39,694 nucleotides of DNA. Origin: Zygnema cylindricum. Taxonomy: Eukaryota > Streptophyta > Zygnematophyceae > Zygnematales > Zygnemataceae. Below the pieces are notes generated by a model. It saw only the letters and a list, made by a program, of their open reading frames with translations. It was not told the DNA's origin and ran no database searches. Of the stretch, positions 19,438-31,862 are shown in pieces. Every line of letters begins with the position of its first letter. Position 1 is the first letter of the stretch. The DNA is taken from positions 78,595 to 118,288 of the forward strand of contig JBBHKE010002668.1 of NCBI GenBank assembly GCA_037447655.1, written 5' to 3'. The position numbers and the translations under genes were made by a program.

Positions 19438-20059
19438 GGAGATGTATGAAAATACAGTGTATACGTAACTAAACTGTGTTTATTATTATTATGGAGTAAA
19501 AAAGTACACTGGATAAATTTATAATATATATTTTTCATAAAATTAAAAAGATTCAAAAAATAATTACTATTTTGGAAATAAATTGAAAGAGTTTACAAAC
19601 CTTAGCTATTTAATAAATTCTTCGTTAAAATTTTGACTAGACTTATATGAAATTGCACTAGCTAATTTGAATTGTTCGATATTAAGTATTTTGAAATCAG
19701 AATCTTTGAACAATTCAATTTCTAAGTCTTTTCTTAGTTCCCCATTAAAACTTTGTTTTAAAAATTCGGTATTTTTTGTGAGGTTTAAATTATTTAATTC
19801 TTGTCTTATAGCTTTTCTCACTAATTTATTTTGTGTTTCTGAATTTCTTTTTGCAAAAAAAAATATAAGTTTTAGTCTTTAAACTTTATTTTCAATTTTA
19901 TTTATGACTGAGTTAAGCAATTATAGGTTTATATGATACTGATAATTTAACATTTTGAAGTTGTTTAATATACTATAGTATAAAACCCATTTATAATTCT
20001 CAGAAATTTGCGGAACGACTTGGTAGCGAATATCTGGGTTTAATAAAATTTGCTGTAAT
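19438..20059. other. AT-rich spacer, no gene recognised
   Basis: Two overlapping ~71-aa ORFs on opposite strands near 19606-19882 are AT-driven and without motifs. From about 20060 the repeat family begins. Confidence 0.45.
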
Positions 20060-22075
20060 TTTTTTTTTTAATTTTGTTTTTGTTTTTGTTTTTTAATTTT
20101 TCGTTTTTGATTTTTTTTTTTTTAATGTTGTTATTATATTATTTTTGTTTATGTTTTTTGGCTTAAAAAATATTTGAACTCATCACACGTGATAAGACAC
20201 ATAACGTTGTGTTTTTAACAAAAACATTTTAAACAACAAAAAATTAACTGAAAATTTGTATGGTTATATTCTATATCTAAATAGTTTCACTTTATATTCA
20301 GATTTTTGCAACGAATCAAGGCTCTTAAGTGCATCAGGATTCTGCCACACTTATCTCTTATAACAATTAAGCCACATTTCCCTCATGGCACAATAAAGCT
20401 AAATGTTTGAGGAACATCCTCTCTAATTTATATTATAACTCACCAGCTTTATTATAAAAATTCTACCGTTACTCATTTTTATCACACTAATTGTGGAACT
20501 ACCACCCTAATGAAAGAGTTACGACACTTATTATGAAATTGCCTTATTTACCCCATGAAACAAAAAAACAAAATGTTCTATTTTTTCTCGTTTGTTTTTT
20601 TTTCTTTTAATAATTCTACTTTGAAGGAGTGAATTTTATCAAATAGTCTTTTCACTTTGTCTTTTTTTATTTTGTCCTCTATTTTTTTTTTTTGTCTTTC
20701 GCTCTTTTTATTTTAACAATCATTTTTTGAATGTGTAAAGTTTATAAGTATGATTGACATTTTTACTCCTCAAATTAATTTTGAAACCATAACAAACTTT
20801 ATCCCTAATCCTAATTATGAAACTTTTACCTTTACAATCTTTTATCACATTAATTGTGAACTTATTACCCTAATTATAGAGATGCGACACTAATTATAAA
20901 ATTGCTAGACTTACCTTAAAGAACAAATTATAAAACTATCACACGTATCTCATGGAACAATAAAACCACATTTACCTCATGACACAAAATGTTGTTGAAG
21001 CGTGTCAAAAGTCAATTCAGTGGATTCTTTTTAAATGATTAGTAGAAATTTGTGATAACATTTTTTTTTCTTTTAATTTATTTGTTATTTCACTACTTAT
21101 ACATTTTTCAAAACTGTTTTAACGTATCAAAATCAATTCTTGTTTTTTTTTCTTTAGTTTGTTTATCATTTTACTTATTATACATTCTACTTTGAAGTGC
21201 ATCATGATTCAACAACCTGTCTCAAAGAAAGCCGAGCCGAATTAAAAAACAATCGCTAAAAAGAACAAAAAAACTAAAAAAAGGAATTGGACATATCAAA
21301 AAAGTGACTAGCGATCTACAACTTCACCAATTTTGAATATTGCAAAACTATAAGTCTCATTCTAGTTTGAAGTGCATCACGATTTTACGACGTGTCACAA
21401 AAAAAGCTTAACATAATTGAATAAAAATCCAAAAGAATAACAAAAAAACTAAAAAAACTAAATTAGACATATCATAAAAGTGACCAAGAAAGCCAAGCGG
21501 AATTAAATAAAAATAACAAAAAATCTCAAAAAACTAAATTGGACATCATTAAGGTGACCAAGGATCTACAAGTCTACCGATTTCAGAAATCGCAAAACCA
21601 TTAAATTTTGTAAAACTCCATTTCCACATTTGGATTCTTGCATCGAAATAACTACATCTGTACATTTGGATTCTTGTAACGAATCAAGACGCTCAAGTGC
21701 ATTAGGATTTTGCGATGCTTACCTCATCAAACAATTAAGCCACATTTACCTCATGGCAAAACAAAGCCAAATATTTGAGGAACTTCTTCATTAATTTAGA
21801 TTTTAACTCACCACCCTAATTATAAAACTTCTACCCTTACTCTTTTTTATCACACTAGTTGTGGAATTGCCAACATAATGAAAGAGTTACGACAATAATT
21901 ATAAAATTGCCACATTTACCTAATGAAACAATAAAGCCAAATGTTCATTTTTTTCTTTTGTGTTCTTGTATTTTTTTTTAATTGTGGAACTGACACTTTA
22001 ATGAAAGACTTACGACACTAATTTTAAAATTGCCACATTTACCAAATGAAACAATAAAGCCAAATGTTTCGTTTT
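20060..22075 (+). repeat. Complex array of ~40- to 330-bp modules
   Basis: The module GCCACATTTACCTCATGAAA, followed by ACAATAAAGCCAAATGTT-like sequence, occurs in recognisable form near 20371, 20540, 20966, 21739, 21907 and 22031. A larger ~330-bp block (about 20300-20600) recurs directly at about 21655-21960, an offset of 1368. GTGCATCA(T/C)GATT words recur near 20328, 21197 and 21370. Parts are present inverted at 9915-10510. No ORF is supported. It looks like a satellite-like expansion within an unidentified mobile element. Confidence 0.7.
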
Positions 22076-23220
22076 TTCTCTTTCGTTACTTTTTTTTATT
22101 AATAAGTGTTTTTCAAATGTGCGAAATTTATCAGTATACTTTAGATTCTCTCTCACCGTTATTATCACTCAATTTTTGCATTATACAATTTTTTTCTAAA
22201 TATACGAAGTTTATCACTTACAAAGTTTCCTTTAGTTTGTCACTCATAAAATTACCCTTTACTCACTAAGTTCGTAATTAATTTCTTTAAACGGCTATAC
22301 ACAAAAACAATATAATTGTTTTTTTGTTGTAAACGATATTGGTCATAAAATAAATTTGTTTGAAAATGCTTCCCACAAGTAGATTTTTTGAATTCATTAT
22401 TGTTTTTAAAATTATTCCATTTTGTGGTTATGTTTCAAAAATTATCGGTAACCTAAAAAAATATACCTAAAAAATAGTGCTTACGTAAAACGCAATAGTG
22501 TTGGTGATTGGTCTTATAAAATTTTTGATAGCCTGTCCATTAATCATATTATATTGAAGCAATCAACGTTGAAAACCTTTTTTTGATAACATATATAAAT
22601 AAACTTGTAATTAAACATGTTTTAATTAATTTGGGACAATCTTTTCATATTATGTTTGAGTAATAATAGTTTTTGAGTTAACAACATATAATTTTACGTT
22701 GAAAAATTGACAATCAAATATTTATTTAGTTACTTTTGTTACGGTGTTGTCAAAAACATGCATTTGGGTAACAAGATTTTTTAAACTGACAACATATAAT
22801 TTTGCGATTAACATTTAATGATTAGTAATTTGTGTACTCATGTTTCTTTCGGTGTTGTTAAAAAAAATTATTGTGTAGCTGAAATTTTGTTTAGGCGCAC
22901 TTGTTAGTACCGTTGTGAGACTTAAAAATGTTAAAATAATTTTGTTAAATTATTGTGACAAACTATAGACATACTTAATATAAATTGACCTATATTTACA
23001 TAATTTCATAAAATGACTCAAATCGCAATCTCACTCTCTTATTATTTTGGTCATCACGTATATGTGAATTGGTTTAAGCTCTATAAAATGAGTTATATGC
23101 GCTTGATGTTTACGTAATCTTTAAACCTCCCTCGTTAAAAATATTTTAAAAGAATTTGCCATTGTGTCATCATTCAAAACACTATTTATCATGAGACACA
23201 TAAAAAAAAACTCATTGCAT
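22076..23220. repeat. AT-rich sequence with ~108-bp duplication
   Basis: ACAACATATAATTTT occurs at about 22681 and 22789, each followed within 80 bases by CGGTGTTGT, giving two diverged units at about 22665-22870. The remainder has no recognised feature. Confidence 0.55.
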
Positions 23221-24060
23221 GAGTTAAAACAATCTTGCTTGACACCTCGTTAATTGCCGCTGCGATCTAAAATGTTTGAGGTATTGATTATCCATAGTCA
23301 CCTTGATGTCATTCGTTTGCGTAACATCCGGTAACACCTAACATCGCCACAATCGATAAGCGTGAATGACCGACCCTGTTTCTTTATTGTGGGTTACATT
23401 GCTCAACTCCGAATGTTTCATTTTATAAAACTCATACCCCAAAGGTTAAAGTCATTACCTTTAACTTTGAAAGAGAATAGCTTAGTAGATCCCTTTGTCA
23501 ATCGGGTTCGTGACGATCGTCCACTCTTTTTTTGGGTCAAGAAAAAATAACACTGGATCATTATCTAACTTTTTTTTAGAGGTGTTAAATGCCCTCATTT
23601 GTCCCTCTCCCCACTCGTAAGACTTTTGTTGTTTAAAAAGGTCTCCAAGAGGTATGATAATACGCTTAAAACCCTCCACGAATTATTGGTGGTATGAGCA
23701 TAATCTGAAAAAAAACTCCTCACCTTCGACATGTTGTTACGAACAAACCAATCTTTCACGACCTTCGACTTTTACGAGTAAATGCAAATCTCATCGCTTG
23801 TCACCTTGTGCCCCGAAAACTCTCTCCCCTCCTTTGCAAACCCACACATGTTTAATTTAGCATATAATTGTTGTTCCCTCAAAACATCAAGAAACATCTG
23901 GAGTTGGTCTACTTGCTGCTCGAAATAAAGGTTAAATATATGGACACCTCGACGAAGGTCGAGGATAACCTAGGAGTTGGTCTACTTGCTGCTCGAAATA
24001 AAGGTTAAATATATGGACACCTCGAGGAAGGTCGAGGATAACCTATACAGATAATGTCAA
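23221..24060 (-). pseudogene. Relic of a Ty3/gypsy RT-RNase H
   Basis: On the minus strand: FLDVLREQQLYAKLNMCGF, then FSGHKVTSDEI, VRSFFFRLCSYH and FVEGFKRIIIPLGDLF. These equal the RT thumb and connection region (LREH.LYAK..KC, FLGH.VS, RSFLGL..YYRRF). Next come PVLFFLDPKKEWTIVTNPID, aligned with the RNase H start but with the catalytic TDAS changed to TNPI, and ELSNVTHNKET and RQLTRCQARLF. Several stops and frame shifts interrupt it. No LTRs were found around it. It belongs to a different lineage from the chromovirus at 12440-19077. Confidence 0.8.
23901..24046. repeat. 73-bp tandem duplication inside the gypsy relic
   Basis: GTTGGTCTACTTGCTGCTCG begins at 23903 and 23976. The two copies differ at about one base, so the duplication is recent compared with the decay of the surrounding RT. 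Confidence 0.85.
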
Positions 24061-26049
24061 AATTTGAAAGAGGAAGGTTGGGAGAAACTTATCCAAATAA
24101 GGTCGAAAATCAATAATACATTTTTTTTCATTGTTTTCCAATGTCGCGATAAAGATTTGAATTTCAAATGTGTATTGTTGGAAATTTAAAAGTAAAAACG
24201 ATCAACGTGGAAATTGAACATAAATCGATTTGTAAAATTTGTATTGTGATTGCATCTTGAAAGCCAACATTGGAATTCCAAAGAAACACAATTTAAAGTT
24301 GAATATCATCATTTCAATTCAATATAAAAAATAAATTGGAAAAAAAAGAATTGTCACAACATTTTTGTGAATTTCTTTTCAATGTAATTGATTTACACTA
24401 TTTTTGTTAAAATGTAGGGAAATTTGAATCACCAATATGTCCATAAAGGCATACATTTAATTGTGCACCCGTCATTTTAAATTTTGCACGAGTTTCCACA
24501 AAACATAATGAAATAATTAAACGATAAAAATTTCATCATTTAGGGTATTGTTACATCAAACAAAAAATGAGGTTTAATACATAATTTTGTACTTGCGCGT
24601 ACTATGTCGTACTACATTTTCGTGAGTTTTTTAGGGTGCGTCTCCATGTTCTTGAAACTTAGAGAATTTACTTTCTTTTTTAGTGCAGATCCGGCGAAAC
24701 CGGATTTCGCGTGTCCCCTATGTGTACCAAACGAAGTTGTCACTTAAAGGCGTGACAATTGTATACGTCGACAATGCCCGTTATGGTTGTCGACAGTGTA
24801 CAATCAATGATGACGCACCAGACTGTGAAAAATCATTGTGAACATCGCATAACCTTGCGTGACATCTGTAGACGTTTAACCTTTCAACTCTTTGCCATTG
24901 AGAATGTTCATGGCTGAAGAAGTGTCGTTTCCACTACATTTCTTGTACGGTTGCCTCTTTGACAAATTCCACGCGCTTTCAATCCCTGTTTTACCTTCTG
25001 CACTAATAATTGTGGGTTTTTATTTTTTTAAAGCAAAATAAGTGCTTGAATACCTTTGATAGTGGTCGAAAAACAACACACTCACTGTTTTCTCTAGGTT
25101 TCCACTAGGCAACGTAGAAACGCATCGTGATAGGATGAGGAAGAGTGAAGGTTGAAGGAAAAAATGTGAGGTTGCGTCAAAGAGGCGGCGTGTGCGACTT
25201 GTAGGGGCGCCCTGAGAGATTTCTCAAGATTTCGTCAAATGGAATCGAATTTTTAGACACGTGGCTTAGAAAAATCTGCACTGAACTAAATGCGACAAAA
25301 CAAAACAAATTGTGTACTTTAATAGAGGCAAACGGACAAACAATAAGAATATTGTACCTATCGAGCTGTGAAGCTCGGGTGCATTTCCGGCACACCTTTA
25401 TTTTTCCAAGGATTTCCGGCCCTCTTTCTACCCTGGACGGTCCTCGGAGTACACGGGAGAGGAATCACCAAACCGGACATAATTATTGTATTTCCTCAAC
25501 TAAGCAGAAAATACTTTTTTTAGCGCCGAACAGAGGTCGGACGACCAAGTTATTTCGCCTCAAATATTGCAATTCAGTTACATGGAACTAGTTGCCACTA
25601 GCCCTCGTGGGGGGTACATTGTGGATTGCCACGTAACTTTTCGGATTGTCATCTAGATTACGCTGTTAACTGTCAGTAGGAATTCAGTTCAGGTTCAGCT
25701 GACTTTTGGTCCATTAAATACATCAGGTCAAATTTTAGCGGTCTCGTGTCCTTTTCAGTACTTTGTCTTATTATAGTGGAACAAATTATGACTTTCAGCT
25801 GCGGATCTAACCGCTGTCCAAAGCAAAACCTTTTGCCCCAAGTGCGGTACGGATTATTTGGTCTCATGTCACTTCAATAACACTAGCTTCCCTCTTATTG
25901 GCTAATAGCATAGCGTTTGTTGTTTTTGAAAAGTTAGTTTTGTGCATACGCGTCGTTTCGTGCGTTATGTTTCATGAGTACAGTACGTGATTTTAATGCG
26001 TATGCTAATTAGATTTAATGCGGAGGTTCAAATAGATTTGCGGATTGGG
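24061..26049. other. Unassigned sequence with several hairpins
   Basis: No coding frame is recognised. Small perfect or near-perfect hairpins occur: ATCCGG/CCGGAT (24689-24705), TTGTCAC/GTGACAA (24737-24758), an imperfect ~15-base arm pair containing GTCGAC (24760-24802), and CGAGCT/AGCTCG (25362-25377). 24100-24600 is AT-rich. 24600-26000 is mixed composition and carries a few sub-100-aa ORFs without motifs. Confidence 0.4.
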
Positions 26050-27070
26050 GGAGTAATGGTACTATTTGTTTTGGGACGTACGGAACCATTTGAGTGGCGC
26101 GAACAAACATATGAAAATGTACGAAATGTGTAAGTCAAATATACGGCGGATCGCGAAGCGATCTGATTTGGAATGTTTTGAGAAAGTACAACGCAGGTAC
26201 GAATCATAATGATGACGAATGGATTTGGAATTGGAAGTGGCGTGAGCGACACTTATGGAAAAATGACGCCGCCAATACAGATTAATTTGGATGAGATGAC
26301 GTAATTTCGTCAAGACGATTTTTTGTGACCACGCGACACGATATTAAGGATGCCAAAAAAGAGCTACGGGCGGCGGCGCTGTTAGTTTGGTCTTTTTGGT
26401 GAGGGACGCGAAATCGCGTCTATCACATGATATTTATTTTGGACGGCCCGGATTCGTTTGACTAAATTCGTAAGGTTTGTAAATATTTACAACAATGTTT
26501 TGTCCTATGTGTATTAGGTATTAGTGTAGATCTATTCATTTTGACATATCACGAATTATTCGAGTTACGTACGGCTGGTATGCCTCCGTACATTCAGAAG
26601 TGAGCTCGTGTATATTTGTAGGACTTAGTCATTTTGGACTTAGGAACCTTTTTGGACAAAAAACTGTTTTGCTCATTTTTTGATAATTTTATCTAAGGAT
26701 TGCTCTTTGTTGTATAAGTAGAATTATCTCAAATTTTGCATTTGCGTTCATCTTTGTATTATAAATCTTGTGGCAAATTTTCAAACCTATTGTGCTTCTG
26801 GTTTGCTTAGGAATTTATTGTGAAGCTGGTCAGATTTATCAAAGTTCTGGCTTGTTGTTTTTCCGCAACTTTGACTGAGTGTTGTGATAAGTCTGTTTGG
26901 TATTTTCATATGAATATTTGTGGGGATACTAAGTGTCCTAGGAAATATCTGTTTATATAGTTTCAGATTGTTTCGGTAATTTTGTAGAATTCTTAGTGGG
27001 TTCAAAGTAGGTTGATTTTCATATGAATATTTGTGGGCGGTGGGTAAATTCATATTGAAGCAGAACAAAC
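26050..27070 (+). mobile_element. Probable relic of a copia-type LTR/leader
   Basis: Two blocks resemble the 5' region of the copia element downstream: TAGGACTTAG...TTTTGGACTTA (about 26620) against about 34908, and TCTGGTTTGCTTAGG...TTGTGAAGCTGGTC (about 26797) against about 35091. Spacing between the blocks is also similar. Further signs are a perfect GACGCG/CGCGTC hairpin at 26405-26420 and ATTTTCATATGAATATTTGTGGG repeated about 110 bases apart (near 26903 and 27013). Ends are not defined. It could be a solo LTR, or the 5' region of the element that follows. Confidence 0.4.
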
Positions 27071-27872
27071 GTTGACCGAACCTGAAATTGACAACTCATG
27101 TATATGAACTTGAGTCTAATGAGCGTGTTCTTTTTTTAGTACTGTCTCCTAAGAAAACCCCAAAAAATTCTAAAAAAATAAACCTTCTATTGGAGAATCT
27201 TTGTTTAAAGTGTGTTTTGACTCTATTGCCATCTTGGTTTTGGATCTGTCTTTTGTGAAAATCATAGTTTGTGCGGGTAGTTGGCACTATCATTCATTTG
27301 GGAGGTTTTTGACTGTTTTCTGTTTGAAACTGAGAAGAGTCCGGTCGGTCCCGAGTTGCGGACACTTAGGAGTGAAGGAGGATTTTACATGTTTTCCGTA
27401 TCGTTGGAGAGGCTACGTCTTTCTCGTTGTCATCGTTAATTGTCGGGGTATGTGAGTTTGCTTCGCCATTCCATTTATTCTATCTTTTATTCTCTTTTCT
27501 GGGGCAAGGTGATATTGTTAAATGTGAAACGGTGAAGTCTATTTCTTTTTATATTTCTATGTGGAAGTTCATTTGTGGTTTCGTTTGTAGTCTTTTTAGG
27601 TTTCGGTGTGGTTTTGCCGGAGCAGGCAGTTCGATCGCTTTGATCAGAACAATAGGTTTTGAGGGAGCATTTGTTAATACTTCCACTGGTAGAGCACAGT
27701 ATTGAAAAATCAACCTGTCTACTCGGATTAGAGGGGATAAGAGCTTTGACTTCGGAATATCTATTTGTGGAACGGAGTTATGGTTTCCATTTTTATTTTT
27801 TCCTTCCATCTTTCTCGCTGCCATCACCGAATGGGAGGAGGAGAGGCTACGAATAGGGGAATCGCAGGCACC
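27071..27872 (+). other. Leader region upstream of the DNMT retroelement
   Basis: Overlapping short ORFs on both strands are without motifs. An LTR is expected in or before this stretch, but with no 3' LTR in the window its borders cannot be set. Confidence 0.35.
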
Positions 27873-30800
27873 ATGTCCGAGGAGAAACGTAGTCTAGAGG
27901 GTTTCGTAGAGGGGGGGGATTCTCACAGGCCCGAGGAATCGGTCCAACGGGCCTCCATGTTTGATTCTCCACTCAAAAAACCAGCCGAGGAAATCATTCC
28001 TCCTCCTCTACCCGTCCTCACGACTGAGCAATTCCCCTCGTTGGCCGAGGCCGCTCTGGCCTAAGCAGATGAGAGGAAAAAAGTGTCTCCCACTTCCCAA
28101 CAAAAGAGGTTGGACCATAGGGAGCCGGTCCCTGGCCACTAGGCGGAGGTTGGATTACATACTAGATCCAAGATTCCTAGGAATGAAAATCCGATTGACT
28201 CTGCGTTGTTGGCAGACCATCGTCCTCCTGGTCGCAAGGAAATCATTGCTCTTCACGATCTCCATGAGTTGAAGTGGTAAACAAAGAGTGGCATTGACAG
28301 ATCGAACTCGGGTGGTTCGACCAGTCAGAGGGGTGGTGGAAATTTTGAGCAATTCCTTTGAGAGTAGCTCTTTGCAGTCGGTACAGAAATGACCTCGGAG
28401 GGCTCCAGCTCACCGCCCTCCGCAATCTTTATCCCAGGACACCTCTACCAACAGCAAGCTCAACGGACGCATCACTTCTCGGTCTCGTCAGAAGAAAGAA
28501 CTAGCTGAACGAATCGCAAGATCTTTGGAAAGGGAAGAGGTTCAACTATCATGAGAGCAAACGGAGAGTCGCTCCTATCCCCAAGGAGGAAATATCTCCA
28601 CCTCCTTTTCAGCCTCTACCAGGGGACATTTTCCAGCAGCACTGCTAGTTCTCCCATCCGAAAGGCTTTGGCGATCTGAACAACAGATCGAGATGTCCCG
28701 GTTACAGCCATAGAGACACCCTCTCCCGAATCCCCGCCATTTTGCCCTTCCAGGGGTTACGACGATCTGAACCTACAGATCCAAAGGCAGCAATCACAGA
28801 AACAGTATTGTGCTCAAAATTTATTAACATGCTGAAATTTAAAGGTGGGGCTACGACCGGGGCTAGACATGTCACAATAAGTTGGGAGGCTCTAGAGGAG
28901 GAAAGAAAGAAAGTATGGGAAAAAGAATAAAGTTTAATACGGGATGCTCGGCTTCGGTCCAGAGGGCTTCTTAGGGGACAGGTTTCCACCTCGCCTATAG
29001 TAAATCCTTATTTCGGAGAGCCGACTTGGGGAACGGTTATTTCACCCGGAACTTAGCCCAAAGTGATTCTATCAAGAACTCGACATGAACCTCCTCTTCA
29101 GCGCGAAAAGGGGGGTATCGGATGACCTAATGGAAAGGGTTTGGGTGCAGATCGACCTTCGAATTTGCCGTTGTATCTCGGGAGCTTCCAACTTTTGTAT
29201 CTGTGGAGATCTTTTCCGCCTTGGAAGCTTTGGTGGAATTACGACTGGACGAAAGGGTCCACATTCCCTTGAGACATGCCACTCCTCCTTCGTCACCTCT
29301 TAAAAAATCTCGTGATCCTCCCTCTTCTCCTCCTCCACCTCATTTCCCTTAGTAATTAGACGTCCAACCGACCCCAAAGACATTATCGCAGCCCCCACCC
29401 GGTTGGTGGCTGGACCCCCTATTATATCCGCCCAGCCTAGAACCACCATACTTGCCTTTTCTCCACCACACCGACGTTTTCCTTCCTCCAGCTCCGAGCC
29501 ACCACCTTCAACTCGACGTGGATGTACGTCTCAAGGAAATACATCGTATCCCAGGCAAGGGCCTTCTCTTTCTCTTTGTCTTCGTCCTCTCAGGGCACTC
29601 CGCCAAACAGGCTCGATCTGCAGATTCCGCATGACAAGACAAGTCGTCGGACGCGGACACCCTCCGCACCCAGGGGAATAAGGACAATACCTGTTGGGGA
29701 TACCTACCCTCCAACCATATTTTTGGAAACAGACACTTATTTTGTGGGGGTGGGGTTTACAACTTCGAAGGCTGCTCCTTCTATCAGAGAAGTAGGCGGT
29801 ACAGCCTCTAAGGGCGACGACCTAGGAGTCATCTCCCGGTTCAGTTCGTCATTCCTACTCGGCCACATTCTCCCCAAATCACCAACCGTTCAGAGGAGGA
29901 GAAAGAGATGGGGGATAACTGGATATTTACCTGGGGACAATTCCGAATAGACTTTTCTGATTTTGAACTATTGTGGAAATCCTTCACTCCGTCAAAAATC
30001 AACAAGTACCTAGGAGGAGTCATTCCGATTGGTTTCCAAACCACTCTATTTCCCATAATGGTCAATTGCCTTTCTGGGGCGCATTGGCAGATTCAAAGGA
30101 GAGGCAGCACGCCCTAATGCCCCCAAGTATAAAAGTCTCAGATCTAGTTCTAGATGCGGATGTGGTGCAAGCTGAGGTTGATGTGGCTGCATTTACGGCC
30201 GCCCTTGTAACTACAACCTTCATGAACGATATGAAATTGCAGGGACAAGGGCTTGCCTACGTGAATCTGCTGCAAGCGTTCGAAGCCGCCCAGACCCGAG
30301 GAAATTTTGCAAGATTTGTTGGGGAATTGTCATTCGAGGAGGAGGAAAATAGTGAACTTTAAGCTTTGCGGAAGCTTAAAATAAAACAGGTAGCTTGTAG
30401 CGATTCATAACTCACAATAGGGGCAAATGACAAAGTTTTTCTCTACAACTGTCTCAATTCTGAGGAAATTTTGCAAGATTTGTTGGGGAATTGTCATTGG
30501 ACGAGGAGGAAAAGAGTGAACTTTAAGCTTTGCGGAAGCTTAAAAGAAAACAAGTAGCTTATAGCGAGTCATTACTCACAATAGGGGCAAATGATAGAGT
30601 TTTTCTCTAAAGCTGTCTCAATTCATAGCAAGCAGGACATGGGTGAAAACGCTGCCGCATAAAACTCAAACCGGAGCTCGCAATTAAACAGAATGAATTT
30701 GAAAAGAAAAGAGTTATGCAGACTCGGAAGCAGTTGGAATGGAAACAAGGAGAGGGAGGGGGGAAGGAAGAACCCTAGTGAACAAGGAAACTTACCAACC

Positions 30801-31800
30801 AACTCCTCGGGCCAAAACCGCAAAAAATGTCTCAATCACAGCTGAGGCAAATTAAGCGTCCAAAATTTGATAATGCCCATGTGTCTAATGAGTTGAGGGG
30901 AAAATACACCACCAAAGGTTCGAAATGTGCATCCTCTGGCTTCATTGAGCATCAAGAGTAATAGTGTTTCCGTAGAAATGGATTCCCGAAAGAGATGATG
31001 CAGTTTGCCCTGTTCACCGGTGAAGTCGAAACCGCAGTAAATCCTCTTCCACTTCAACTCTATTATCCGCGGTGGCACTGTGTCCTATCTACACAGACTG
31101 GAACGCGCATGAGTTATTCAGCCAAAGCTTACACCAGAACGAATCATCCAACAGTAGAGTCAGCAATTGAACGCAATGGTAGCAGAATTCGAGTCCTCCG
31201 CTTACAATCTTCCTCCGGGCTGCTCCTCTCACTGGGCACATAGACTCCAGAAACAGAAACAGTATTTCTTACAAAAGCTTCCGGAGCTTAAACTTCAAAA
31301 CAAAGCGGGTGAGAATGATGATGACCTAATAGGCTGAGATTTGGAACCCCCAAATGCCCACGATGCACGTGTTTTTCTGTCTGGAGCCTGGAATGTAAGG
31401 GTGGGAGATAGCAGCCGACAACTTTGTAATTCCGCCTCGGAGCATAAAAAAAGACATGCAAAAAATGGTCTATAAGGACCACAGCTGGAAGGTCACTGAA
31501 CCTTTATCCTTCACTCCCTGAGTAGTTATCTTGAACAACGACATCGACCTCGGGATAGAGCCAACTCACCCACCCTCTCTTCTCACGAAACCAAAACTGC
31601 CTGTTGGTTTCGAGGACTACAAGACGGAAAAACAACGGCAAGAGAAAGAAAAACTGGAGAGAGAGAGAGACAAAATAACCAAGGCTAGTTCAAAAAATAC
31701 ATGGGTGAACGCCCAAACAACAACACTCCCAAAACTCCTCCCGCACCGGATTCAGGCTCCGAGAGTGAAGATATAGGAGGAAAGGAACAGGAAATACAAG
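27873..31800 (+). pseudogene. Gag-like coding region of the DNMT retroelement
   Basis: The likely start is ATG 27873 in a favourable context (GGCACCATGT): MSEEKRSLEGF, then a Pro-rich stretch and PVLTTEQFPSLAEAALA before the first stop (28064). The same and neighbouring frames continue with Ser/Pro-rich sequence to 29950. A helical block follows at 30120-30362 (MPPSIKVSDLVLDADVVQAE, ending FEEEENSEL). After a 164-bp duplication, further coding-like blocks appear at about 31000-31240 (YSAKAYTRTNHPTVESAIE) and 31188-31338 (LPPGCSSHWAHRLQKQKQYF). A charged, Lys/Glu-rich linker follows at 31531-31850. Assignment as gag rests on position before protease and composition. No CCHC knuckle was found. 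Many stops and frame changes. Confidence 0.45.
30298..30625 (+). repeat. 164-bp tandem duplication at the end of a gag-like ORF
   Basis: The unit from GAGGAAATTTTGCAAGATTT starts at 30298 and 30462. It includes the end of the helical ORF, an AAGCTT/AAGCTT hairpin and downstream sequence. The copies are about 90% alike by eye. Confidence 0.8.
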
Positions 31801-31862
31801 AAAAACCCTATTCCCCAATTTCATCACCTAAAGCTCAACCTCCCTCTTCTTAGCCGATTGTC

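Noticed and set aside
19606-19882. Overlapping 71-aa ORFs on both strands
   Set aside because: AT-driven, without motifs, and complementary to each other.
9915-21320. One large terminal-inverted-repeat element spanning 9.9-21.3 kb
   Set aside because: The matching blocks are in different order on the two sides and no matching ends or target duplication were found.
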